61,760 nucleotides of DNA, from the NCBI GenBank assembly GCA_018715595.1, contig DVLI01000024.1, positions 1 through 61,760 on the forward strand, written 5' to 3'. Every line of letters starts with the position of its first letter. Positions within the stretch are counted from its first letter, which is position 1. Under the pieces are notes generated by a model. The model was given only the letters and a program-made list of their open reading frames with translations. It searched no databases and was not told where the DNA came from. The position numbers and the translations under genes are program-made. Positions 15,290 to 23,562 of the stretch are shown here, piece by piece. This stretch comes from Candidatus Caccoplasma merdavium (lineage in GTDB: Bacteria; Bacteroidota; Bacteroidia; Bacteroidales; UBA11471).

Positions 15290-16981
15290 TTATTTCTTGG
15301 CGGTTTTTTCGGCTTCGACGATGGCCTGGTAGGCGTTGAGGATTCCGCCCGAGGCACACAAATCTTCAAAGAGGAAGAGGTCTTGCGTGGCATTGTCGTC
15401 GACGCGGATACCTTTCTCGACTTCGGCACCGCGGCGCGATGTCACGCTGCGGAGCAGAATGTCGCGTATCTGCGAGCCGGTGAGTTTGGGGAAATAGCTC
15501 TTTATCAGGGCGGCGGTACCGGCTACCGAGGCGGCTGCCAGAAATTCGCCGCTGCCGGTGCGATAGCTGTCGCCCGTGTAGGCCGAGTAGATGTCGATAC
15601 CGGGAGCGAAGAGGTCGAGGCCCTCTACGCCGTAGTTGGCGTTCATCGACGGGTTGCCTGCCTTGTCCGAGGCAGCCACGGTGATGAGGTTGGTCAGCCC
15701 TTTTCCGCCGTCCATGTTGCGGTTGGGGAAGAAAGTTATCTCGGAGAGGTCGAGCGAGAGGTCATATACGGGAACGACGACCAGCACGCCTTTCTCCTCG
15801 GCATATCTCAGCATCTCGGCCACCCATTGTTTCTGCTCTTCGGGGTAGAGGGTGTTCTGTCCCGGCAAGACGATGACGTCGGCCCCGTGGTCGATGGCGT
15901 AGCGCATGGCCAGTGCCATGTCTTTGAGGTAGGGGTCGCCACCGTTGGCACATACGCGCAGGGTCATGATGCGGGCTTGGTCGGCGATGCCGTCGCTACC
16001 CAGTCCGTTGCCGCGTTTGCCTGCAATGATACCGGCTGCCATGACACCCGGTGCGGCGTCGGCGGTGAGCAGTTGGTTGTTGCCGTAGCGGTCGTCGGAG
16101 AGGTCGAGCGGGTCGTCGCCGACGATTTCGCGGCGATGGTCGTTGCTCTCGGGCTTGTTCAGCACCTCTTCATACATTTCCCGTCCGTTCTCGACGGTAG
16201 GCACCACGAAGGTGTTGTAGACGGTCTCCCACTGGTCGGTGTTGTAGAGGCTGAATGCGTAGGCCATGAGCAGGAAAGCGGCGTCGGAGAGGCTGTCTTG
16301 CGGGGCGTCCTTGTCGTAGCAGGTCTCGAAATCGCTCAGCGTGAAAGACTCTTTCTCGGGAAAGCGTTCGCGCATCTGGTCGTAGAAGCGGTCGCCGTAT
16401 TCCTTGATGACGTAGGAGAACATATATCCGCCGTATGCACGGGCCAGTTTCGACTCTTCGAGCACTTGGTTGTAGTAATAGTAAAATTCACTGTCGGGGG
16501 CTTCGACTTCGACTCTGCGGCCGTCGATGATTTTATAGAATTTCCCTTGGTTGTAGATGTAGTCGGCATAGCGTTCTTTGAGCCGCATGAATTCCCGGTC
16601 GCCTTCGCCCATGGTGTACTCCATGATGCGGCCGTCTTTGCCGCCGAGGAAGTTCCACCCGTAAAGGTCGTCGACGAGACCGTTCTTGTCGTCGTCTTTC
16701 TGGTTGTCTTTCTCTTTTCGGTTTTTCCAGATGGACTGTTTCAGGTCTTCATGCTCGATGTCCATGCCGCCGCCGATGAGGGCGACGATGGGTTGTTTCT
16801 TGATTTTACGGCCTTTCAGGTAATCATACGCCTTGTTGACGGCGGCGCCAAACACCTGGTCTTCTTCGACCGAGCAGTTGTACCAGTCGAGCTCGCTTTG
16901 GCTCGATGTCGTTGCCTTTTCCTGCGCTTGGACGTGGAGACCGGCCAAGGCAAAGAGGAGTATCCATATTGTTTTTTTCAT
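15290..16981 (-). CDS. subtilisin-like (S8) pseudopeptidase
   Basis: 563 residues, exported (cut near HVQAQ). The S8 fold of Bacteroidetes is clear: IEHEDLKQSIWKN, VDDLYGWNFLGGKDG, GNGLGSDGIADQARIM, APGIDIYS and VAGTAALIKSYFPKLT. Every catalytic position is changed. Asp is Gly70 in VALIGGGMD, His is Pro311 in PGVMAAGIIAG, the oxyanion Asn is Asp407 in VPVYDL, and Ser is Phe480 in GEFLAAASVAG. The frame is intact, so this is not decay but a preserved scaffold without hydrolytic residues. Third downstream gene after SusC, likely a peptide-binding partner. Confidence 0.88.
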   Translation of the reverse strand: MKKTIWILLFALAGLHVQAQEKATTSSQSELDWYNCSVEEDQVFGAAVNKAYDYLKGRKIKKQPIVALIGGGMDIEHEDLKQSIWKNRKEKDNQKDDDKNGLVDDLYGWNFLGGKDGRIMEYTMGEGDREFMRLKERYADYIYNQGKFYKIIDGRRVEVEAPDSEFYYYYNQVLEESKLARAYGGYMFSYVIKEYGDRFYDQMRERFPEKESFTLSDFETCYDKDAPQDSLSDAAFLLMAYAFSLYNTDQWETVYNTFVVPTVENGREMYEEVLNKPESNDHRREIVGDDPLDLSDDRYGNNQLLTADAAPGVMAAGIIAGKRGNGLGSDGIADQARIMTLRVCANGGDPYLKDMALAMRYAIDHGADVIVLPGQNTLYPEEQKQWVAEMLRYAEEKGVLVVVPVYDLSLDLSEITFFPNRNMDGGKGLTNLITVAASDKAGNPSMNANYGVEGLDLFAPGIDIYSAYTGDSYRTGSGEFLAAASVAGTAALIKSYFPKLTGSQIRDILLRSVTSRRGAEVEKGIRVDDNATQDLFLFEDLCASGGILNAYQAIVEAEKTAKK

Positions 16982-17027
16982 GTTCCGGTTTTAATGCGTT
17001 GTGGTTTGGGAGTATAGGGTAGTGGGT

Positions 17028-17975
17028 TTATTCGAGAATTTCGGGGCCTTGCGCGATGGCTTCGAGGTCGATGTGGTAGGTGTCGGCCATCAGGCGGTTC
17101 ACCAGGTCGTATTTTTGCCGTATGAACGGGTATTGGTCGGCCGGGTAGCGTTGGTCAAACTCCTCCCGCGTGTAGCGCATGGCAATGTTGACGTAGTCGA
17201 GAAACGCATCTTCGCGGGTGGGTATCTCGTAGACGTATATCGTCTGGTCGAACATGAGACCGAAGATTTTGTCGACAAACCCCCGGTTGAGGTAATAGTT
17301 GGGGTCGCTCTCTTTGCCGATGCCGGTTACCAGCCCGGTTTTGAAGTCGAACCCGTCGTAAAATTCATCGGGAATCACGATGGTGCCCGCCTCCACGGCT
17401 TTGGCAAAAATCTTCTGCATGATCATGCCGCGGCGCTGGTGATAGGTCTTGGCGTCGACGGGTTTGAGTATCTGTTCGCCGCTTGTGGGGTCGGGTTCGC
17501 CTTCGAGACATACCAGCCAAAAGTCGAGCCCCTCGAAATAGTTGTTCTGTGGAACCTTGAACGTGATGGTGCCGAACGTATTGGGTATGTAAAAGTCATA
17601 CACCAGATAGTAGTAGATGGGCAGTACCTTCTTGGTGATCTCGGGCGTGAGGTAGGCAAAGATGTGGTCTTTCATGAAGTCGACATACCAGCGGGCCTGC
17701 TCGTCGGTGAGGTCGCTGCCGGTGTAGGAGCCACCGCCGCCGGTCCAGCTGCGGTTGAAGTCGTCGGAGCTGAAATCTTTGTAGATGAGGTATATGCCGA
17801 ATTTTTTCTGAATGTCGATGATGTCCTGATCCCACGGCTGGTTTCCTTGTGGAAATTCAAACCGCGTGGGCATGCCTTCGTTCGAGGGTATGATTGCCTC
17901 TTCCTTGTGGCAGGCGGTGAGGGAGATGACGGCCGAGAGAAAGAAAACGGGGAGGAATTTTATTTTCATATTCAT
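17028..17975 (-). CDS. SusCD-associated metallohydrolase-like lipoprotein lacking HExxH
   Basis: 315 residues. The lipobox is SLTAC (Cys22). The part around FEFPQGNQPWDQDIIDIQKK, the Gly/Tyr-rich segment before it, and placement after SusD resemble the substrate-import-associated zinc metallohydrolase lipoproteins (TIGR04549/Peptidase_Mx1). That assignment is from memory of the family and is moderate. No HExxH occurs anywhere. The region where it would be expected (about 176-206) reads YHQRRGMIMQKIF. If the family call is right, zinc catalysis is lost, as in the next gene. Confidence 0.65.
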   Translation of the reverse strand: MNMKIKFLPVFFLSAVISLTACHKEEAIIPSNEGMPTRFEFPQGNQPWDQDIIDIQKKFGIYLIYKDFSSDDFNRSWTGGGGSYTGSDLTDEQARWYVDFMKDHIFAYLTPEITKKVLPIYYYLVYDFYIPNTFGTITFKVPQNNYFEGLDFWLVCLEGEPDPTSGEQILKPVDAKTYHQRRGMIMQKIFAKAVEAGTIVIPDEFYDGFDFKTGLVTGIGKESDPNYYLNRGFVDKIFGLMFDQTIYVYEIPTREDAFLDYVNIAMRYTREEFDQRYPADQYPFIRQKYDLVNRLMADTYHIDLEAIAQGPEILE

Positions 17976-17986
17976 GGGAATATATT

Positions 17987-19486
17987 TTATCGTTCGGGTG
18001 CCAGTTGGTTTTGTTCGAGGTAGGGATTCTTTTCCAGAATCGAGGGCGCCAGCGGCATGGCATACGAGAGGTCGTTGTGTTGGAGCGTGTAGCGTTTGGT
18101 AACAACCCCCTGTTTTTTCCAGTCGCGCGAGAACGACGGCATTCCGTAGCGTCGCAGGTCGAACCAGCGGTGCCCTTCGAAGCAGAGTTCGAGACGCCGT
18201 TCGAGGCGTATCCGTTCGAGCAGGGCGTCGCCCGTGAGGGTGGGGTCGATGGGCGTATAGTTCTCTTCGTTGAAACGTTTCTGCCGCAACTCCTCGATCA
18301 AGGTGCGGGCAAGTCCCTCTTCATCGTTCATCACCGCAGCCTCGGCCGCGTTGAGGTATGCCTCGGCCAGGCGGAAAGCCTGCCCGAAGGAGTTGGAGTT
18401 ACCCGGCTCGTGATTGGCCTCGATTTGGTATTTCCCGAGCGGCAGGTAGATGGCGTCGTTGCGGTATTCGGTTACGATATAGTGTTTCTTGCGCAGGTCG
18501 CCGGGGGTAAAGGCGTCGAGCAGGTCGGGCGAGGCGTTGAAAAACTTCTGTGTGGAGTTGTCGCTGAGCGTGACATACAGGTTCAGGTAATAAGATATGT
18601 CGGCGATGCTGCCGTAGACCCAAACGCAGTCGGGGCTGTCCATCTTGATGAAGTTGTAGTAGGGCTGGGCGGTCGATGCTGCCGGCAAGGTGCGCAGGTC
18701 GGTGAGGGAGAAGTTCCATTCGTCGATGACCTTTTGGGCATAACGTTGAGCCTCGGTCCAGTTCTCGGTGTAGAGATATACGCGCGATTTGAGCAACTGC
18801 ACCATGGGCAGGCTGGTCTTGCCGTCGGGCTGGTACTGTTTCTCGCGGGGAAGGGTCAGGTACAAATCCTCGGCATTGTCGAGGTCTTCGAATATTTGTT
18901 GGTAGACTTCGTCGACCGTGTTGCGTTCGAGAAATTTGTTTTCGAGGGCGCTGGTCAGTTTCAAGGGTACGCCGAGCGACGTCTTGTCGTAGTTGTAGGG
19001 CATACCGTAGGTGTTTACCAGCAAGAAGTAGTAGAATGCCCGCAGGGCGTAGGCTTGTGCCTTGACGTAGGCTTTCTCCTCGGCGGTTCCCGTTACGCCG
19101 TCGATATAGTCGAGGGCGGCATTGGCGCCCAGGATAAATTCGTAGGTGCTTTCCCAAATGTTTATCGGCATCATGCCCAAACCCTCCATGGTGATGAACA
19201 TGGTGGGTTGCCAGCCGAAGAGGGCTTGGTATCCGCTCTCGAAACTGATGGAGTTGTCGTCGAGCGTACCTTCGGTATCGGCGCAGCAGATGTCGTCGTT
19301 GAAGATTTCGAGATAGGCGCTGATGCTGGTCGAGCCCGACGGTTTGGGATAGGCTTCGCCCAGCAGCATTTCGTTGAGGGCGTTTGCCTCTTTGGGTACG
19401 AACTCGCTTTGCGATTTGGGTTCGAGAAAATCGCCGCAGGAGAGTGCGGTAAGAGCGAGAATGGCGGTGAGGATATATTTGGTCAT
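17987..19486 (-). CDS. SusD/RagB-family outer-membrane substrate-binding lipoprotein
   Basis: 499 residues. The lipobox is LTALSC (Cys17) followed by GDFLEPKS, typical of SusD. TPR-like helices are visible at ASAYLEIF, AYALRAFYYFLLVNTYG (about 146-162) and RLAEAYLNAAEAAV, and the C-terminal block has RRLELCFEGHRWFDLRRYG. It forms the lid over its SusC partner and captures ligand at the cell surface. It starts 27 bases after SusC. Peptidase-like neighbours suggest peptide rather than glycan ligands (inference). Confidence 0.95.
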   Translation of the reverse strand: MTKYILTAILALTALSCGDFLEPKSQSEFVPKEANALNEMLLGEAYPKPSGSTSISAYLEIFNDDICCADTEGTLDDNSISFESGYQALFGWQPTMFITMEGLGMMPINIWESTYEFILGANAALDYIDGVTGTAEEKAYVKAQAYALRAFYYFLLVNTYGMPYNYDKTSLGVPLKLTSALENKFLERNTVDEVYQQIFEDLDNAEDLYLTLPREKQYQPDGKTSLPMVQLLKSRVYLYTENWTEAQRYAQKVIDEWNFSLTDLRTLPAASTAQPYYNFIKMDSPDCVWVYGSIADISYYLNLYVTLSDNSTQKFFNASPDLLDAFTPGDLRKKHYIVTEYRNDAIYLPLGKYQIEANHEPGNSNSFGQAFRLAEAYLNAAEAAVMNDEEGLARTLIEELRQKRFNEENYTPIDPTLTGDALLERIRLERRLELCFEGHRWFDLRRYGMPSFSRDWKKQGVVTKRYTLQHNDLSYAMPLAPSILEKNPYLEQNQLAPER

Positions 19487-19513
19487 GAGCGGGTTGTTTG
19501 TGGTGAGGTTATG

Positions 19514-22500
19514 TTAAAATCCGACGTTGATGCCCAAGGAGAAAGTGCGGGGCATGACGCTGTTCTGCACTTCGGGGTCGAATCCGTTGAATCGCTTGCT
19601 GGCGATGACGAAAATGTTGTTGACGTTGGCACTGAGCATGAGATTGCTCACTCCTATCTTTTCGAGTTTACCGGGCTTGATATTCCACGAGAGCCCGATT
19701 TGCTGGCAGCGGAGGAAAGAGGCGTTTACCACCATGGCGTCCGACTCTTCCCACACATAGATGGGATATTCCGTCTCTCCGTTAGGAAGGCTTATGTAGA
19801 CTTGGCTCTGTCCCGGCAGGGAGGGGATGATGGTGTGCAACTCGTCGCCCGGCTTTTTCCAACGGTTGAGGAGGTCGCGGTTCACGTTCACGTCGGGTTC
19901 GGGCATGAAGTAGCGGTTGCCAAACTGTTCATACGGCGAGAGCAGACGCTTTTTCCCGCCCAGCAGTACCGAGAAACTGGTGCTGAGGGTGAGCGACTTG
20001 TAGCGTATGCTCAGGTTGAGGCCGCCGGTAAAGAAGGGGTCGCGTTGGCCCGAGTACACGAGATAGGTCGTGGGGTCGAGCGTGCGGCTGCGCATCTCCT
20101 CGGGAACGTCGAGGAGGTTGAAGAGCGGTTGTCCCGTCTGCCCGTCGAGCCCGGCAAACGAGTATGACCAAAAGCCCCCGATGGGGTATCCCTCCTTGAC
20201 GATGACATCGGTGCGGCCGTTCAGGAAGTCGGACGTCACGGCTTCGTAGTCCGACTTGCCGGCACGGTTCCAGTTTTTCGAGGCGTTCACGCTGATGCTC
20301 ATGGCAAAGTCGCGGGTCTGCACCGGCGTGAAGCTGACGGTGTATTCCACCCCCTGGTTGGTGATGATACCGCCGTTCATGTTCATCTCCGAGATACCGT
20401 ACTCATAGGGCAGCGACTGGGCCACGATGGCATTGGAGCGTCGGGAGTAGTATTCGAGGTTCATGTTTACCATGTGGAAGAGCTCCAGGTCGAGACCTAC
20501 GTTCCAACTCGTCGTGCGTTCCCAACTGAGGTTGGGGTTGGGTATTTGGGAGATGGTCGATTGGTATTGGTTGTAGAGGTTGGCGATGGTTCCTTGGGTG
20601 AGAATGAGGTCGGGGCTGAGCCGGGTGATGGCGTTGCCCTGTATGCCGTAGGTACCGCGGAAATTGAGCACGGTCAGCCACGGCAGGTAATCTTTGATAA
20701 AGAATTCTTCCGAGGCCCGCCACGAGAAACCGAACGAGTAGGTGGGGTCGATGCGGTGGTTGGCATCTTGTCCGAAGCGGTTCGACGCGTCGTTACGGAT
20801 ATTGGCGTTGATTACATATCGGTCGAGGAACGAGTAGGCAAAGGTGGCGAAGACCGAGAAGAAGTTGTTGGTCTGGTTCGTTTTCCGCCATTGACCCTCG
20901 TAGATGCGTTGGAGAATACCCCACGCCTTGTCGATGCCGCCGCTTATGGGTACCAAATCGCTGAGCGGGGTGGGTTGCACCAGTTTCTCGCCCCGGTCGG
21001 GCACATAGCCGTAGACGGTGTTGGAGATGGCGTTGTTGGTGGCCGAGCGCACTTCGACGCCGATGAGGGCGTTTAAGCGGCCCGCGCGGCCGAACGATTT
21101 CGACACCTGCAACTTGTTCTGTATGTTGTAAGAGGTCTGGCGGGAGTTGTTGGTAAACAGTTCACCGCCGAAAGGCAGCATGGCGGCCTTGAATTCGGGG
21201 CTGCTGGGCAGCACCGAGTTGAAGTCATATCCGCGATAGTCCTCGGCGATGCCGAAGGTGCGTTCGGTGCGGTACGACTGGTTGTCGCTGTTGGTATTGC
21301 TGTATCCGCCGGTAAACTGATAGGTGAGCCAGTCGAGAATGCGCCATTTCAGGTCGAGCGACGCCGAGAGGTCGGTCGATTTTGAGGAGGAGCCGCTGTT
21401 GTCCCGCTCGTTCATGAAGTTGTAGCTGAGCGAGGTGACGGTGTTGTTCAGCGAGTAGGTCGCTCTCTTTTGGTAGAAAACGGGGTTGCCGGCTTCGTCA
21501 TACGCGGGTATGGTGCGGTTGGCGGTTGTGGCATATTGCAGCGGGTTGACATTCTGACCGAAGCCCGTCGTCTCGCTTACGCTGCCGCTTATCGAGGCGT
21601 TGATGCTCAACTTGTCGTTGGGCGTGAAGTCGATGTTGATGCGGCCCGTCATGCGTTCGCTGTCGTTGCCGATTTCCTGACCCGACGACTTGGCATAGCT
21701 CACCGACGTGTTGTAGAAAATCTTGTTGGTGCCGCCGCGCACGCTCAGGTTGTGGTTGTGGCTGAATGCGTTGCGGGTGAGCAGGGAGAACCAGTCGGTG
21801 TTTTGGGTCTCCAAGACGGCGCGCTGTCGCAGGAACTCTTCTTGCGAGATGTCGTTTTCGAGGTACATGCGCATGAGTCCCTCGTAGGTGTAGGGTTGCT
21901 TGATGGGCACCGAGGCGTAAGACGTCCCCCAGTTGAAAGCCTCTTCGGAGAATTGTATGCGCTCTTGTGAGTTCATGTAGTTGAGGTCGTCGTAGTGGGG
22001 GCGGTTGGTAATCGAGAAGTTGGCCGAGTAGTTGATGGTGAGCCGGTCCATCTTCCCTTTCTTGGTGGTGATTTCGATGACGCCGTTCGAGGCTTTCGAA
22101 CCGTAGATGGCTGTGGCCGAAGCGTCTTTCAGCACCGTGATGGTCTCGATGTCTTGCGGGTTCAGCCACGAAATCTGGTTGCCGATGATGTTTTTCAGGT
22201 CATCGGTCATGAGCGAGGCCGATTCCAGTTCGAGAGGGTCTTCCTGTATGATGCCGTCGACCACCCACAGCGGGTCTTGGTTTCCCATCAGTGTCGAGGT
22301 GCCTCGTATCTGTATTTGGGGCGAAGTGCCCACGCGGGTGCTGGTGTTGGTTACCACCATACCGGCCACACGGCCCTGCAACATCTGGTCGATGCTGGTG
22401 TAGGCCGGCATGAGAATGTCGTCGACCTTCAAGGTCGTGAAGGAGCCTACGAGGTCTTTGCGCTTGATGTTTTGGTAACCGGTAACCACTACCTCCTCCA

Positions 22501-23080
22501 TCGAATTGGTAGTCGCGGCCAGGGTCACGTCGATGCGGGTGTTGCCGGTGTAGGTCTTCTCTTGCGCCTCCATGCCGATGAAGGAATAGAGCAGTTTCAC
22601 CCCTTTTTGGTCGGGAATCAATATCGAGTATCGGCCGTCCATGCCGCTGACCGCCCCTGTTTTCGTGCCTTTCAGTTGCACGGTCGTGCCCGGCAGTACC
22701 TCGCCGGTCTCGTCTTTGATGATACCGGTGATGTAGACTTTGCGTGCGGCGGCTTTTTTCTTGATGAGGTAGGTGTTGCCCTCTTTTTCATAATAAAGGT
22801 CGGTGCCGTCGAGACACAAGTCGAGTATTTCCGAAACGGTCTTGTTCTTTACCGCGATGTTTAAGTGGTTGATTTCTCCTATGTCGTCGCTTTCGTAGGA
22901 GATGATGCAATTTGATTTTTGCTGGATATACCACGCCACGGCATCTAAGGTCGCGTCTTTTACATCGATGGAGAGCCGAGCTTCCTGGGCACTGACCTGC
23001 AAAGGTGCCAGCAAAAGTAGAAACAGAGCCACGAGGTAGCCGATGTGGAGCGATGTCGGTCGTATTCCTGTTTTCATCAT
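19514..23080 (-). CDS. SusC/RagA-family TonB-dependent transporter with STN domain
   Basis: 1188 residues. After the signal peptide comes an STN domain (about 35-110), a carboxypeptidase-like regulatory domain (about 113-200, VYITGIIKDETGEVLPGTTV), a TonB-box-like region with EEVVVTGYQNIKRKDLVG, a plug (about 215-340, with VLKDASATAIYGSKASNGVI) and a large barrel ending in LGINVGF. It imports ligand with SusD using TonB energy. STN domains normally signal to a FecR anti-sigma factor, but none lies nearby. First gene of a seven-gene operon. Start 23080; 23077 is also possible. Confidence 0.95.
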   Translation of the reverse strand: MMKTGIRPTSLHIGYLVALFLLLLAPLQVSAQEARLSIDVKDATLDAVAWYIQQKSNCIISYESDDIGEINHLNIAVKNKTVSEILDLCLDGTDLYYEKEGNTYLIKKKAAARKVYITGIIKDETGEVLPGTTVQLKGTKTGAVSGMDGRYSILIPDQKGVKLLYSFIGMEAQEKTYTGNTRIDVTLAATTNSMEEVVVTGYQNIKRKDLVGSFTTLKVDDILMPAYTSIDQMLQGRVAGMVVTNTSTRVGTSPQIQIRGTSTLMGNQDPLWVVDGIIQEDPLELESASLMTDDLKNIIGNQISWLNPQDIETITVLKDASATAIYGSKASNGVIEITTKKGKMDRLTINYSANFSITNRPHYDDLNYMNSQERIQFSEEAFNWGTSYASVPIKQPYTYEGLMRMYLENDISQEEFLRQRAVLETQNTDWFSLLTRNAFSHNHNLSVRGGTNKIFYNTSVSYAKSSGQEIGNDSERMTGRINIDFTPNDKLSINASISGSVSETTGFGQNVNPLQYATTANRTIPAYDEAGNPVFYQKRATYSLNNTVTSLSYNFMNERDNSGSSSKSTDLSASLDLKWRILDWLTYQFTGGYSNTNSDNQSYRTERTFGIAEDYRGYDFNSVLPSSPEFKAAMLPFGGELFTNNSRQTSYNIQNKLQVSKSFGRAGRLNALIGVEVRSATNNAISNTVYGYVPDRGEKLVQPTPLSDLVPISGGIDKAWGILQRIYEGQWRKTNQTNNFFSVFATFAYSFLDRYVINANIRNDASNRFGQDANHRIDPTYSFGFSWRASEEFFIKDYLPWLTVLNFRGTYGIQGNAITRLSPDLILTQGTIANLYNQYQSTISQIPNPNLSWERTTSWNVGLDLELFHMVNMNLEYYSRRSNAIVAQSLPYEYGISEMNMNGGIITNQGVEYTVSFTPVQTRDFAMSISVNASKNWNRAGKSDYEAVTSDFLNGRTDVIVKEGYPIGGFWSYSFAGLDGQTGQPLFNLLDVPEEMRSRTLDPTTYLVYSGQRDPFFTGGLNLSIRYKSLTLSTSFSVLLGGKKRLLSPYEQFGNRYFMPEPDVNVNRDLLNRWKKPGDELHTIIPSLPGQSQVYISLPNGETEYPIYVWEESDAMVVNASFLRCQQIGLSWNIKPGKLEKIGVSNLMLSANVNNIFVIASKRFNGFDPEVQNSVMPRTFSLGINVGF

Positions 23081-23180
23081 AGTAATTTTGGTTTCGGGTT
23101 TCTTATTAGCACGAATAGTTCAGTTGGCTACTCGACAAAGAATCTGGTTTACAACGTCGATTGTCGCAAGACGTATAGTC

Positions 23181-23195
23181 TAATTCCCGGAATTA
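23181..23195. promoter_or_regulatory. palindrome in the SusC leader region
   Basis: TAATTCC-C-GGAATTA is a perfect 15-base palindrome about 100 bases before the SusC start. It may be an operator or an RNA hairpin in the leader. It lies in a 480-base gene-free gap between divergent genes. Confidence 0.4.
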
Positions 23196-23296
23196 CCCTC
23201 TTCCAAGGTTCTTTATGCATGGAAATGCGACAGTTTTCAATAGTTTTCTGCTTAGGTTAAGGGAGATTTCGGTTTATGTCGCCGTATTATGCTATG

Positions 23297-23304
23297 CAAA
23301 CATA
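23297..23304 (-). promoter_or_regulatory. candidate -7 box for the SusC operon
   Basis: TATGTTTG on the minus strand is an exact TAnnTTTG match about 215 bases before SusC. No clear -33 TTTG is seen at 19-20 bases, so it is tentative. It implies a long leader. Confidence 0.35.
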
Positions 23305-23489
23305 GAAAAAAGAATTTATTTTCTCTTTAATTTCATGCCCTATAATGCACGTTTTCGTAGTTAAAAAGTATTATGCGCCTTTCACAAAACCACTCTTTTC
23401 GTTGTATATTAACCACTTATCCATAATTACCACTTTATACAAAACAAAAAAAATAAAATCACATAGTAAGCAGTTTCGCAAACTTTGTA

Positions 23490-23497
23490 TATATTTG
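23490..23497 (+). promoter_or_regulatory. candidate -7 box for the type IX-secreted protein
   Basis: TATATTTG on the plus strand is an exact match to TAnnTTTG, 65 bases before the start codon. The -33 element is weak. Confidence 0.5.
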
Positions 23498-23562
23498 CAA
23501 CGATATAGTGCCGAAATCTTTTCTTTTTAAAATAAGATCCTTAACATTTTAAATTTCTGCGT

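Noticed and set aside
15383..17017. Plus-strand frame of 544 codons opposite the subtilase-like gene
   Set aside because: Antisense shadow; the sense protein has conserved S8 blocks and a signal peptide.
18005..20167. Plus-strand open frame of 720 codons opposite SusD and SusC
   Set aside because: It lies fully opposite two clear genes and has no signal, motif or family match. It stays open because the real genes rarely use TTA, CTA or TCA codons.
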